Assembly: GCF_003410055.1 (NCBI RefSeq)
Contig: NZ_QUZK01000003.1
Coordinates: 1-64,000, forward strand
Reading direction: 5' to 3'
Origin: Wenzhouxiangella sediminis
GTDB taxonomy: Bacteria > Pseudomonadota > Gammaproteobacteria > Xanthomonadales > Wenzhouxiangellaceae
Length of the DNA: 64,000 nt
Positions within the stretch are counted from its first letter, which is position 1, and each line of letters starts with the position of its first letter. The notes beneath the pieces are model-generated. The model was not told where the DNA came from, searched no databases, and saw only the letters and a program-made list of their open reading frames with translations. A program made the translations under genes and the position numbers. This document shows positions 12,345 to 22,153 of the stretch, in pieces.

Positions 12345-13376
12345 TTATTCCGTAACCATGATTCTCTGCTTGGCCAAGAACTCACGCAAGCTCTCCTCGC
12401 TTTTCCATCCGACCATTACGTCAACTAGGTTGCCGTCTATGTAGATATGAAATGCCGGAGTTGACCAAGAAGGGATTTCGCTCCATTGAGACCTCTTGTC
12501 AATGAAGGCTAGTTGGCCTATAGGAGCAAAGCTCGGGAGCTCACGTAACGTGGGGATCGAGAGGCTTGATGACGGTGGGATCAGGAACCAGCCTTGGAGC
12601 CTGAAGATGGAGCTCAATTCCCGATTGTTTCGTATCGCTTCTACGGCCTGCATTGATGCGCTACACTTTGGGTCGAAGGTCACGACTACGTGTGTTCCTG
12701 ACAAGTCGAGAGTTGATCTAGCCATGGTTGAATGGTTCTCGCCGAGTCTCCAAACGGGCCTGGACTCCACGCTATGTGGGGCTTGTGCAGTGTCATTATC
12801 AGTAATCTGGGGAATGTGGTCCGATAGACCGGGCCAGTTATCGGGGAAGAGCTGGGCGGCTTTTCTGAACTCCCGAAGTCGTATGTAGTGTTTGAATAAC
12901 ACCCGGTAGTCTGACGCTGTAGATGCTTCCCTTTGCTTCAATTCATCGAAAGCGCGCTCCAAGAATCGCAGGTGCCTCGTGCTGTGCGTAAAGAAGACGG
13001 CTGTTGAGGCCGCACTAAACCGGAGCCGAAGGGTTTCATGGCTCACAGAACCTAATTCTGAGGCGAAATCATCTGCAGAGTAAAGTCGGTCAAACGTATC
13101 TTGTACCCAGTTTGAAGTTTGTCGGGTCGGATACAGGTCTGATTTGTATTGATGGTCAGTAGTGGAGTGATGCGTTGGATAACCCAATAGGATGTCGTGT
13201 CTCAAGCGCTCTTTATGGTTATCATCGGTTGGGGTTGCAGTCACGGCTGAAGACAAGCCCAGAAAGACTGCCGTGAATATTCCGACTAGTAGTGCCCCCC
13301 TGAGGGCGGTGGCTCCAGCTATGGCCTGAACAGGCCTTTGGTATGTCAGTTCTTGAACACATCCAACTGCATTCAT
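12345..13376 (-). CDS. Secreted/anchored protein with a C-terminal monothiol (CxxS) thioredoxin-like domain
   Basis: A 343-residue protein of no family I can name. A hydrophobic segment at about 27-46, after a long n-region, is a signal peptide or anchor. Residues 50-200 look helical. From about 225 there is a thioredoxin-like pattern: a beta strand THVVVTFDPKC, the site CSAS at 238-241, and a Thr-Pro in the cis-proline position (STPAFHIYIDG). The second Cys of a classic CxxC is replaced by Ser, and the only other Cys is at residue 6. This suggests an isomerase, mixed-disulfide or thiol-handling role rather than a simple oxidase. It lies downstream of the Cys-rich secreted protein on the same strand. 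AGAGG precedes the ATG. Confidence 0.65.
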   Translation of the reverse strand: MNAVGCVQELTYQRPVQAIAGATALRGALLVGIFTAVFLGLSSAVTATPTDDNHKERLRHDILLGYPTHHSTTDHQYKSDLYPTRQTSNWVQDTFDRLYSADDFASELGSVSHETLRLRFSAASTAVFFTHSTRHLRFLERAFDELKQREASTASDYRVLFKHYIRLREFRKAAQLFPDNWPGLSDHIPQITDNDTAQAPHSVESRPVWRLGENHSTMARSTLDLSGTHVVVTFDPKCSASMQAVEAIRNNRELSSIFRLQGWFLIPPSSSLSIPTLRELPSFAPIGQLAFIDKRSQWSEIPSWSTPAFHIYIDGNLVDVMVGWKSEESLREFLAKQRIMVTE

Positions 13377-13520
13377 TCAGTGCCTCTGAGTGGGGCTCTA
13401 TGGGTTACGCGCTGGTCAGATTTTGAAGGCTTGGGTGCTTCCGGCAATAGAGTTAGATCAAAGCGGAGCAAGGCCGGCATGTGCTGCATATTGACTAGTG
13501 GTGATTGATACACCGGAGAT

Positions 13521-13553
13521 GGGGCGACCTGGCATCATTGGCCAAGCCGCCCC
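13521..13553 (-). other. Long hairpin between the Cys-rich gene and the thioredoxin-like gene
   Basis: GGGGCG pairs with CGCCCC, and an inner GCTTGGC/GCCAGGT stem closes on a 7 nt loop. It lies 10 bp past the stop of the Cys-rich gene. With no T run it is more likely an mRNA-stabilising or attenuating structure than a terminator. Confidence 0.6.
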
Positions 13554-13562
13554 TGGTGGACA

Positions 13563-14138
13563 TTAACCGGATGACTCGCAGTTGCTGAAGCAGACGTTCA
13601 TTGGTAGCGGCATGCATGTTCTGCCGCCTCCCATTTGCACGCAAACGTCACCGTCTTCAAGGCAGCCAGAATCGCTGGGAGGCCAGCCACCACAGGACTG
13701 GAGTTCCCCTTCGGTAGTTGGCTGTTGGATTAGCCTGTAGAGTGCTTGATCCTCCTTGTCGTATACGGAAGGGGTAATGAGCTTGGGAAGTTCAAATTGC
13801 ACTCCAAAAAGTTTCGCTAGCTCGTAAATTTGCTGTTCGCTGAGTTCGCGGCTGATGTCGTCGGTGCGCATGCTGCCCAAGCCAGTTTCCGTGAACACAA
13901 GACTGTCAATCAGGCGCTCTTTGGCTCCGGGAGACAGTTGGTGGAGGGGGCTGGACTTGGAGCGAAGATTCTGCTGGAGTTCAGCTTCGGATCGAATCGA
14001 CGCCTGACTATTTGCAATTTCCAAAGCCACAGCTTTTGCTTCTATGGCAGGGTTGGGGCGCTCCTGGCTAATTGCTGAAAGCGGAAGCAGTGTGACTGAA
14101 ATCAGGATAGCAATCGTGAGTGGTGCAATTGGTTTCAT
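13563..14138 (-). CDS. Secreted protein with a six-cysteine C-terminal domain
   Basis: A 191-residue protein with a clear signal peptide (about 1-24), a helical, charged middle (25-145) and a compact C-terminus holding all six Cys, at 149, 159, 166, 175, 183 and 187 (spacing x9, x6, x8, x7, x3). An even number of Cys in 43 residues points to three disulfides, as in small secreted knots or protease-inhibitor-like modules. I do not recognise the family. TAGGAGA precedes the ATG at 14138. Base composition is lower in GC than the flanks. The next gene downstream is a thioredoxin-fold protein, which may handle its disulfides. Confidence 0.7.
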   Translation of the reverse strand: MKPIAPLTIAILISVTLLPLSAISQERPNPAIEAKAVALEIANSQASIRSEAELQQNLRSKSSPLHQLSPGAKERLIDSLVFTETGLGSMRTDDISRELSEQQIYELAKLFGVQFELPKLITPSVYDKEDQALYRLIQQPTTEGELQSCGGWPPSDSGCLEDGDVCVQMGGGRTCMPLPMNVCFSNCESSG

Positions 14139-14490
14139 TCCCGTCTCCTAACAATGTGATGTCAAAAAAGACGCGAACAAGCAGGATGACCGATTTTGCC
14201 GGGTACATCACTCCCCCCTCGCTGCTCATACGCCATTTGCTACATTTTTGGTAGCGCGTATAGGTGTATCAGAGTCTGTCAGAATGTGTCAAGAAAACTC
14301 TCAGCTATAAGCATCTGGCGTGCTGAGTGGGCGGGGCGGGCTTCTGACGTAAGGGAGATGAATCAAATTTGATTGCTTAAAACGAGAAGTTAATCAACAA
14401 TTGAATTTTGTTGTTGGCATGTCCAATTGTGTGCGCGGGTTGCACTTAATGTACAAGTCAAGCAATGACGCGAAATCTTCCCAGGTCGGC
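14139..14490. other. AT-richer upstream region of the Cys-rich gene, with hairpin and promoter candidate
   Basis: No gene is seen. A nested dyad occupies 14228-14261 (ATACGC/GCGTAT outside, GCTAC/GTAGC inside). On the minus strand a consensus TTGACA lies at 14287-14292; the hexamer 17 bp downstream (ATACAC, 14264-14269) is weak. Together these could form a regulated promoter for the Cys-rich gene. The remainder up to the terminator at 14491 shows nothing I can name. Confidence 0.4.
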
Positions 14491-14527
14491 AAAAGAAAAC
14501 CCGCCGCATCGAGAGACGCGGCGGGCT
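14491..14527 (-). terminator. Terminator of the S9 peptidase gene
   Basis: On the minus strand a CCCGCCGC/GCGGCGGG stem with a 9-10 nt loop is followed by TTTTCTTTT, about 30 bp past the stop codon. Confidence 0.9.
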
Positions 14528-14555
14528 TGCTGAAAGCGGGTCGTCAGCGCCCAGG

Positions 14556-16577
14556 TCAGGCGCGGGTGTCCATCCCGCAGTGGCCGCTGCTGAGGAATTC
14601 CTCAATCAGGCCCAGGGTCTGGGTCTGATGGCGCGGATACCAGGGCATGCTGTGGGGCATGTCCGGTACCAGCTCGAAGCGTGCAGGCACGTGCTCCTTG
14701 ACCGCGTTGTAGAAGTTCTCCGCGTGCCAGGACGGCGTGCGCACGTCGCGGTCGCCGACGTAGAGCAGGATCGGGATGTCGGCCTTGTCGGTGTTGCGCA
14801 TCGGGTCCATACCGGTGACGGTCTGCCCCTGCAGGATGCGCTGCAGGCGGTTGTCGCTCCAGGTCACGCCCAGGCGGCCCAGGTCGCTGACCGGGGCGCC
14901 GGCGATGGCGCAGTTGTAGGGGCCGTCGGGCCGCACGGTGGCCGCCACCGCGGCAAAGCCGCCATAGGAGTAGCCGAAGATCGCGATGCGGCCCTCGTCG
15001 GCGATGCCCTGTTCCACGAGCCAGGCGGCGCCGTCGTCCTTGTCGTCCTGCATCTTCTTGCCCCACTCGCGGTCGCCGGCCATCCAGAGCTCACGGCCGA
15101 GTCCGGCGGAGCCGCGGTACTGCGGGCGCAGTACGGCATAGCCGCGCGAGGTGAGGAAGGGGACCCAGCCGGATGCGTCCCAGCCCATGCTGTCGCGCGC
15201 CCAGGGCCCGCCGTGAGGGTGGATGATCGTCGGCAGCGGCTCGTCACCCTCTTCCCAGCCCGCAGGCAGGTCGAGGATGGCCGGAATTTCCATGCCGTCG
15301 CGGGCTTCGTAGGTGACCCAGCGCTGCTCGCCGATGTCTTCCGGCTCGATCCAGGGGCGCTGGCTGCCGATGGTCTCGACCTGCTTGCGGTCGCGCAACA
15401 GGTGGTAGGTGGGCGGATGCCGGTTGCTCGAGGTGCTGAACAGGACGGTCGTCATCTCGTCGGTGTAACCGTTGATCGACACGTGCTGGTCGGGGAAGGC
15501 CTGCTCCAGGCCGTCCTGGATGCTGCGCATGGTCGGGTCGACGTAGACGGTCTGCATGCGCGGGCCGGCGATCCGGAAGCCCAGCAACTGGTTGAAGTTC
15601 GACCGGCGGTTGCCGAATACCAGCCCCGAAATCGAGTACTTGTCATGTGCGACGAGCGGCTCGGGATCGTAGTCCCGCTTGGCCGGGTCGTACATGCGTG
15701 CCTGGACCTGGTTGGAGAACTGGTCGGTGAGCACGTAGAACTTGCCGCTTTCCTCGTCGATACCCTCGATCGTGACCGAGTGGCGCTCGCTGAGTTTGGT
15801 CGTCAGCTTGTCGTGGACTTCGAACTCGCCTTCGTCGTTGCGCAGCAGGATGCGCTGTACGTATTCGCCGTCGACCGATTCGAGATCGCTGCGGGCGAGG
15901 ACCTCGCCGGTGCGGGGGTGGAAGAGGCTGGGCGAGCTGCCGGCGTTGGAGCTGACCAGCAACTCGGTGCTGCCGTCGCGCAGGTCGTACAGGTAGTAGT
16001 TGCCCTGTAGCGTGAGGCCGTTGAGCTGCTGGATGATCACACGATGCGGATCCAGGGGCAGGTTGCTGACCAGGTTGGCTTCGCCGCTGAGTTCGAGGCA
16101 GCGCTCTGTGTTTTCACTGATACCGATGCGTCGTACGTTCTGGGCGAAGGCCTCTTCGAACTCTTCGTGTTCGGCGTCGGTCAGGTAGGCCTTGGTGACG
16201 AAGGTCCGGGTGGCGCCGGACATCTTGCCTTCGCCGCAGCCGCCGAGGCGACCGGTCCATTCCTGTCGGCCGAGGACGAGCATTCGGCCAGCCTTCAGGG
16301 CGCTGGCGGCGATGAATTTCATCTTGTCGCCGCTGGGCGTGATTTCCGGGTCCTGGCCCATGTTGTCCAGTTCCCAGGTCGCCAGGGCCGTCTCGCTGTT
16401 GTCCGAGCCGGGCAGGGCGATGATGGCCGCGAGGTGCTCCCCGTCGGCGCTGATCGACACCGACTGGATATTGGGGATCTTCGCCAGGGACTCGGCGGAA
16501 ATCTGTTCGGCGTGGGCGAATCCCGTCGCCAGCAGGGCGCTGACCAGGAGAACGATTGTTGAAAACCTTCGGGTCAT
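14556..16577 (-). CDS. Periplasmic prolyl-oligopeptidase-family (S9) peptidase
   Basis: A 673-residue serine peptidase of the alpha/beta-hydrolase S9C (acylaminoacyl-peptidase-like) type. A signal peptide (about 1-23) sends it to the periplasm. A seven-bladed propeller region precedes the catalytic domain. Visible catalytic elements are HPHGGPW (oxyanion region), Ser at about 537 in GYSYGGF, Asp at about 609-611 in GDRDVRTP and His at about 642 in PHSMPW. It would trim short peptides, perhaps those imported by TonB receptors. The ATG at 16577 was chosen because the signal peptide begins there and GAGG lies 9 bp upstream. Confidence 0.92.
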   Translation of the reverse strand: MTRRFSTIVLLVSALLATGFAHAEQISAESLAKIPNIQSVSISADGEHLAAIIALPGSDNSETALATWELDNMGQDPEITPSGDKMKFIAASALKAGRMLVLGRQEWTGRLGGCGEGKMSGATRTFVTKAYLTDAEHEEFEEAFAQNVRRIGISENTERCLELSGEANLVSNLPLDPHRVIIQQLNGLTLQGNYYLYDLRDGSTELLVSSNAGSSPSLFHPRTGEVLARSDLESVDGEYVQRILLRNDEGEFEVHDKLTTKLSERHSVTIEGIDEESGKFYVLTDQFSNQVQARMYDPAKRDYDPEPLVAHDKYSISGLVFGNRRSNFNQLLGFRIAGPRMQTVYVDPTMRSIQDGLEQAFPDQHVSINGYTDEMTTVLFSTSSNRHPPTYHLLRDRKQVETIGSQRPWIEPEDIGEQRWVTYEARDGMEIPAILDLPAGWEEGDEPLPTIIHPHGGPWARDSMGWDASGWVPFLTSRGYAVLRPQYRGSAGLGRELWMAGDREWGKKMQDDKDDGAAWLVEQGIADEGRIAIFGYSYGGFAAVAATVRPDGPYNCAIAGAPVSDLGRLGVTWSDNRLQRILQGQTVTGMDPMRNTDKADIPILLYVGDRDVRTPSWHAENFYNAVKEHVPARFELVPDMPHSMPWYPRHQTQTLGLIEEFLSSGHCGMDTRA

Positions 16578-16658
16578 TTTGCTGATCCTCTGGAGGTTGA
16601 TTGGTTTGGTCGGACTGAGCGACAGTTTACTCAATGCGGTGTCACGGCGCTCGCAAGT

Positions 16659-17288
16659 TCAGGCGGGCTGGAAGGCGCGAATGCTGCCCACGGCCAGTCC
16701 TTCGATGGCGAAATCGCTGCCGGGAGAGACGTGAATGCTCGCGTAGGCCGGGTTTTCGCTGTCGAGAAAGATGCCCCGGCCCTTGCGGCGCAGGCGCTTG
16801 ACGGTGACCTCGCCGTCGATGCGGGCAACCACGATCTGGCCGGCCCGCGCTTCGGGGGTTCTGTGTACGAGAAGCAGGTCCCCGTCGTCGATTCCGGCGC
16901 CGACCATGCTGTCGCCGCGGACCTTCAGCGCGTAGTCGGGCGCCGGGTGGAACAGTTCGGCGTCGACCCGGATTTCGTCTTCGAGGTTTTCGATTGCAAG
17001 CAACGGCGAGCCGGCGGCGACTCGCCCGATGACGGGCAGGCTGCGGGTGGTGGTCGCGTCCGGTTCGGGGGCGGGCGAGGTGCGAAGCGGGACGATGCCC
17101 CGGGCTCGACCGGGCCGCAGCTCGATGGCGCCGCGCTCGGCCAGCGCCCGCAGGTGGCACTGGGCGGCGTTGGGCGAAGCGAAGCCGAAATGCTCGACGA
17201 TCTCGGCGCGGGTGGGTGGCAGGCCGTCGGCCGCCATCCGCTGCTCGATGAAGTCCAGGATCTGCTGCTGGCGCGCGGTCAGTTGCAT
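16659..17288 (-). CDS. lexA: LexA repressor of the SOS response
   Basis: A 209-residue self-cleaving repressor. The N-terminal winged helix (TARQQQILDFIEQ, PPTRAEIVEHFGFASPNAA) binds SOS boxes. The cleavage site is Ala92-Gly93 (RVAAGSP), the catalytic serine is Ser127 (VRGDSMVG) and the lysine is Lys164 (EVTVKRL). RecA filaments trigger its autoproteolysis after DNA damage. An SOS box lies 8 bp upstream of its start, showing autoregulation. No recA or imuB genes are adjacent. Confidence 0.97.
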   Translation of the reverse strand: MQLTARQQQILDFIEQRMAADGLPPTRAEIVEHFGFASPNAAQCHLRALAERGAIELRPGRARGIVPLRTSPAPEPDATTTRSLPVIGRVAAGSPLLAIENLEDEIRVDAELFHPAPDYALKVRGDSMVGAGIDDGDLLLVHRTPEARAGQIVVARIDGEVTVKRLRRKGRGIFLDSENPAYASIHVSPGSDFAIEGLAVGSIRAFQPA

Positions 17289-17295
17289 CCTGCTA

Positions 17296-17311
17296 CTGTA
17301 TCAAAAAACAG
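17296..17311 (-). promoter_or_regulatory. SOS box (LexA operator) upstream of lexA
   Basis: CTG-N10-CAG with an A/T-rich centre (CTGTTTTTTGATACAG on the minus strand), matching the gammaproteobacterial LexA consensus, immediately before the lexA start. Confidence 0.9.
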
Positions 17312-17334
17312 TTCGCTGGGTCGCCCGGCCGTAT

Positions 17335-17883
17335 TCAGTCCGTGATGATGATGTGTCCGGAGAAATGCCAGCGCGAGTGAGACCAGGGAAACCGCGCGTA
17401 GGGCCACCAGGGGTCGTAGAACCAGGGGTCGTGGTAGTAGCGCACCGGCCGCTCCTCGCCCCAGAGGAACAGGGTGTCGGCGGCCACGCGTGGATAGACG
17501 TAGCGAAACTCTCCGATCCGGCCTTCCACGAACCCGGTCAGTGTGCCGACGACGGTGATATCGCGCCCGCCCTCGAAAACCGCGGGATCCTCGAATCCCT
17601 CCCGGCAGGCGAGGAAGCGGCCCTGGTTGGCGTCGCCGCCCCGGGGACGTGCACTGTCGTCGAGCGAGCGCGCGAGTATCTCGATGCAGGTCTCGGCCTT
17701 TCCGGGGCGGGTGTCGACGATGCTGCCGCCCCAGCGCACGCGCTGGCCGACGTGTTGATCGCCGGATTGCTCGGGCGTGAGCGGCGGGTACTCCCCGCCC
17801 AGGGGTTCGGGCACCGTGGCGCAGCCCGACGCAAGCAGGGCCGCCAGGGCGATTGCGGGAAGGGCGAGGCGAATGGCTTTCAT
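17335..17883 (-). CDS. Slp-family outer-membrane lipoprotein
   Basis: A 182-residue lipoprotein with the lipobox LASGC at about 17-21. The body (HVGQRVRWGGSIVDTRPG, TCIEILARSL, GRFLACREGFEDPAVF, GRDITVVGTLTG) is the Slp starvation-induced lipoprotein fold. A Tyr/Trp/His-rich tail (RYYHDPWFYDPWWPYARF) follows, as in many Slp/YeaY proteins. Lack of an Asp after the lipid Cys implies outer-membrane sorting. The precise function of Slp is not established. Confidence 0.88.
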   Translation of the reverse strand: MKAIRLALPAIALAALLASGCATVPEPLGGEYPPLTPEQSGDQHVGQRVRWGGSIVDTRPGKAETCIEILARSLDDSARPRGGDANQGRFLACREGFEDPAVFEGGRDITVVGTLTGFVEGRIGEFRYVYPRVAADTLFLWGEERPVRYYHDPWFYDPWWPYARFPWSHSRWHFSGHIIITD

Positions 17884-17925
17884 GATCGAACTCCTCGTGC
17901 TTGAGGCGAATCGGATACTGCCAGT

Positions 17926-19908
17926 TTAGACGCTGGCGGCGCGTCGCGGTTCAACGGCTCGCCGGACCGGGAATCTCCGCGCTGCGCGGATAAAGCGTTG
18001 CCGGTCGGCCTCGTTGCCGCGGTCGCCGTAGCGAATGGCGCAGTAGTCCCTCGCAAGCTCGAGAAAACGCGCTCCGTCGGCAAGGCGATGAGCGACGCGC
18101 TCGGCCCAGGCCAATGGCGTTTCACCGAGCCCGGGGCCGAGCCCGCGGCGCTGCATTCGACGCGCCAGGCGCAGCCACGCGCGCCTTACGGGATCGCGCG
18201 ATCGCGCCGGCTGGCGCAGCCAGGCCCAGGCGAGGGCGAGCACGATAAGGCCGAGAACGCCGGCCATGAGGAGCGCCATGCCCGTGCGCGAGAGGTTCGG
18301 CAGGCCGAAGAAGTTCATCATGCGCTGCTGACGGTCGGCGTCGAAGCCAAGTACCCAGGAATTCCAGAGATGCTGCAGCCGGTCGTAGCGGTTGCGCAGG
18401 GCGCGCAGCCATTCCAGGCCTTCGCCGCCGCCGGCCACGCTGCCCGCACCGCTTCGGATGCGGGCCGGTGAGACCGCCGCGGTCGGGTCAACACGAGTCC
18501 AGCCGCTGCCCTCGAGCCAGACTTCAACCCAGGCATGGGCGTCGGAGTTTCGGACGAGCAGATACTGACCGCCTTCCTGCCAGAAACCGCCCTGATAGCC
18601 GGTGACGACGCGCGCCGGAATGTCGGCCGCGCGCATCATCACGGCAAAGGCCGAGGCGTAGTATTCGCAGTAGCCGGTACGCAGGTCGAAGAGGAATTCG
18701 TCGGCGCCATGGCGCCCCAGCGGCGCCGTCTCCAGGCTGTAGTAGAAGGGCTCCGTTCGCAGCCAGTCGAGTACGTGGTCGATCAGCGCGCGGTCGTCTT
18801 CGAATCGCTCGCGAAGTTCGAGCGCCATCTCGCGCGTTCTCGGATTGCGGTCCTCGGGCAGGCTCACTGCCAGTTGCCGCAGCGTCACCGGCAGCCTCGG
18901 CATGTCGGTGAAATCCGGATTGCTGCGCACCGAGTACTCCGTGAGGGTCGTGATCGGATTCCGACGGGTCAGCTGGAAGTCCAGCGACAGTCGCGCGTCT
19001 TGTGGTACCCGGACGGGGTGGTCGAGGGCGAACAACCAGCGACGCTCATGCGGTTCGAGCTGGACGGTGTAGCGGTAGTCGTTCGATCCGGGCGGAACGC
19101 GCGGCGCCTCGGTGCGCGAGGGCAGGAACGCGCGTTCCCAGGTGTCTCCGTCGAAGCGCCACAGCACGGGGCCGCGCCAGTAGCGCTGGCTGGGCGGCGG
19201 CGGCTCGCCGGCGAACTCCGCGCGGAAAGCCGGCGAGTCGTCAAGGAACAAGTTGGCGATCGACCCGGGCGACATGCTGTCGGACAGCCCGGTCTTGCCG
19301 TCCATCACTTCGTCCGGGAGGCCCCACAGCGGCTCGGCCAGCCGGGGAAAGGTCACCCAGAGGGCCAGTGCCATCGGAAGGGCAGACACCAGCAGTAAGG
19401 CGCTCTGGCGGAGCAGCGCCACATCGCCGCCCGGTGCGGTTCGGCGGTTGACGTCGAGTTGCTGGATTCGAAGAAGCGCGGCGAGAGCCAGCAGCACGCC
19501 GCCGAACAGGTAGACGAGAAGGACGAGCCGCTCGTTGAAAAGGAACTGGCTGGCGATCAGGAACAGGGAGACCGAGGCCACCATGCGCAGGTCGCGCAGG
19601 CGCGACAGTTCCATCATCTTGGCTGCCAGCATCAAACAGAGCATGCCGGTGGCGGCGCGCCGGCCCCAGAGCCCGCCGTAGCTGACCGCCAGCAGCCCGA
19701 TTGCCGCGATCGTCAGCAGAAGTCGCAGCCAGCCCGGCGGCAGGCGCCACCGTTTCCGGGCCACCAGCAGTCGCCAGCCGCACAGCGCGAACACTACGAC
19801 GCCCAGCACCGGCGGCATCGCCAGCAGGTGCGGCAGGGCCGCAACCAGGAAGGTGGCGACGGTCCAGGCGACGGGGCCGAGCGGCAGGTGCGTTGCAGGC
19901 CTGTTCAC
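17926..19908 (-). CDS. TgpA-like membrane transglutaminase (DUF3488 plus transglutaminase domain)
   Basis: A 660-residue protein with several N-terminal membrane helices (about 10-190), a periplasmic transglutaminase-like domain with Cys414 (TGYCEYYASAF), His458 (SDAHAWVEVW) and Asp474, and a final membrane helix near 555-575. The family includes Pseudomonas TgpA, which is essential there. The natural substrate is not known. The start is a GTG overlapping the stop of the DUF58 gene as GTGA; the frame is open further upstream but overlaps that gene entirely. It is the last gene of the moxR-DUF58-transglutaminase set. Confidence 0.9.
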   Translation of the reverse strand: MNRPATHLPLGPVAWTVATFLVAALPHLLAMPPVLGVVVFALCGWRLLVARKRWRLPPGWLRLLLTIAAIGLLAVSYGGLWGRRAATGMLCLMLAAKMMELSRLRDLRMVASVSLFLIASQFLFNERLVLLVYLFGGVLLALAALLRIQQLDVNRRTAPGGDVALLRQSALLLVSALPMALALWVTFPRLAEPLWGLPDEVMDGKTGLSDSMSPGSIANLFLDDSPAFRAEFAGEPPPPSQRYWRGPVLWRFDGDTWERAFLPSRTEAPRVPPGSNDYRYTVQLEPHERRWLFALDHPVRVPQDARLSLDFQLTRRNPITTLTEYSVRSNPDFTDMPRLPVTLRQLAVSLPEDRNPRTREMALELRERFEDDRALIDHVLDWLRTEPFYYSLETAPLGRHGADEFLFDLRTGYCEYYASAFAVMMRAADIPARVVTGYQGGFWQEGGQYLLVRNSDAHAWVEVWLEGSGWTRVDPTAAVSPARIRSGAGSVAGGGEGLEWLRALRNRYDRLQHLWNSWVLGFDADRQQRMMNFFGLPNLSRTGMALLMAGVLGLIVLALAWAWLRQPARSRDPVRRAWLRLARRMQRRGLGPGLGETPLAWAERVAHRLADGARFLELARDYCAIRYGDRGNEADRQRFIRAARRFPVRRAVEPRRAASV

Positions 19909-20869
19909 AGTTCCGCCAGGGCCCGGAGGCATTCGTGCTTGTGGCGTTCGCTGGCATCGGGGCCGAGTCGCTGCGCGCCGATTTCGAGGATCCAGGGGCG
20001 TTTCTGTTGCTCGGCCCGCAGGATCCAGGCGGTCACGATGCCGATCCGCTCTTCGAGATCGCGACCGGGAGCGCGCTCGAGGCAGAGAAAGACCTCGCGT
20101 GAGCGCTCGCGCCGAAATTGTCGCGACAGCAGTGTCTGGTGGCGCTGGCTCGCCTTCCAGGCGATGCGGTGGAGCGGGTCGCCTTCCCGCCATTCACGCA
20201 GGCTGTGGAAATCCTCTCCTTCTTCGAGGGCCTGGCTGCGCAGACCCTGCCGGTCGTCGCCTCCTTCGGGCAAGGGCGGCGCGCCGCTGGCCGGCCTGGG
20301 CCAGACCAGAAAGCGCGAGGTGGGCTCGATCCAGGACCAGGCCCGGAAAAGGCCGAGCGGCTGGGTAGTCTGGATGCGCATCCTTCTGGGCCGGTGCCAG
20401 CCGCGATGCCGGTCCGGCAGCCGGACGGTGACTTCTTGCGTGGTTCCGGCCGGCACGTCGAAGCCGCTTGCCGCCTCGCCCGAGTCGAGCTGCAGGCCCG
20501 TCCTGTCCCGCGCCGATTCGTTGATCGCCGCCATCCGCCATTCGACCGGCTCTCCGGCATGCACGGGCCGGGCCTTGCCGTGGCGAAGGTGCAGGCCGTC
20601 GAGGTTGCGGAAGGCCAGCAGCATGGAATTGACCGCGGTGGCGGCGATGAGGAAGGTGGTCAGCAGGCCGAGGTTGTTGTTGAAATTGAGGCTGCCGATG
20701 AGCATCGCGCCCATGAGGACGCCCAGCATCCATCCGAACCGGGTCGGCAGGATGAAGATACGTCGGTAGGCGAGCGTCAGCGGGAGGTCGAGGCGCGTGC
20801 GCCGCCGCAGCCAGCGATCGAGCAGATTCGGGCGCCGCGAACCGGATCGTGAACCGGTGGCCTGGGCCA

Positions 20870-20870
<1 letters not shown>
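19905..20870 (-). CDS. DUF58 membrane protein
   Basis: A 321-residue protein with two membrane helices (about 42-85) and the DUF58 core, including GEDFHSLREWREGDPLHRIAW, the family signature. DUF58 proteins resemble vWA-type metal-site scaffolds and are always found with MoxR ATPases. Here the start overlaps the moxR stop (TGATG) and the end overlaps the transglutaminase start, so the three products are made in a coupled way and probably form one complex. Confidence 0.92.
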
Positions 20871-21812
<942 letters not shown>

Positions 21813-21820
<8 letters not shown>

Positions 21821-22151
21821 CCAGCAGTGCGTTGACCTTGGCTGCGCAGATGAAATCGTTCTCGCTCAGCCCGTCGATGGCGTGGGTGGTGAAATGGATC
21901 AGGCAGAAGTTGTAGCCTGCTTCGAAGTCCGGATGGTGGCCCTCCTGGTTGGCGATCCAGGCCATGGCGTTGATGAAGGCCATGGTCTTGTAGAACCCCT
22001 TGAACTCGAAGCGGCGATAGATCTTCTTGCCGTCGGCGTCGATCTGCCATCCGGGGATCTGCGCGAGCAGCTCCTCGGCGCGATTGCGGTCGAGCGGATC
22101 GGTGCCCCCTTCGCAGGGGACGCACTTCTTGTCGGTCAGGGTATCGGACAT
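21813..22151 (-). CDS. phhB: Pterin-4a-carbinolamine dehydratase
   Basis: A 112-residue enzyme that regenerates the tetrahydropterin cofactor of phenylalanine hydroxylase. The active-site signature EGHHPDF is present, followed by the conserved THAIDGLSENDF. It starts 2 bp after the phhA stop, which is the classic phhAB arrangement, and ends inside the moxR start. Confidence 0.95.
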
Positions 22152-22153
22152 GA

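Noticed and set aside
17926-20193. A longer start for the transglutaminase-type gene
   Set aside because: The extension would overlap almost 290 bp of the DUF58 gene and is Arg/Pro-rich shadow sequence. The GTG at 19908 gives the expected coupled start.
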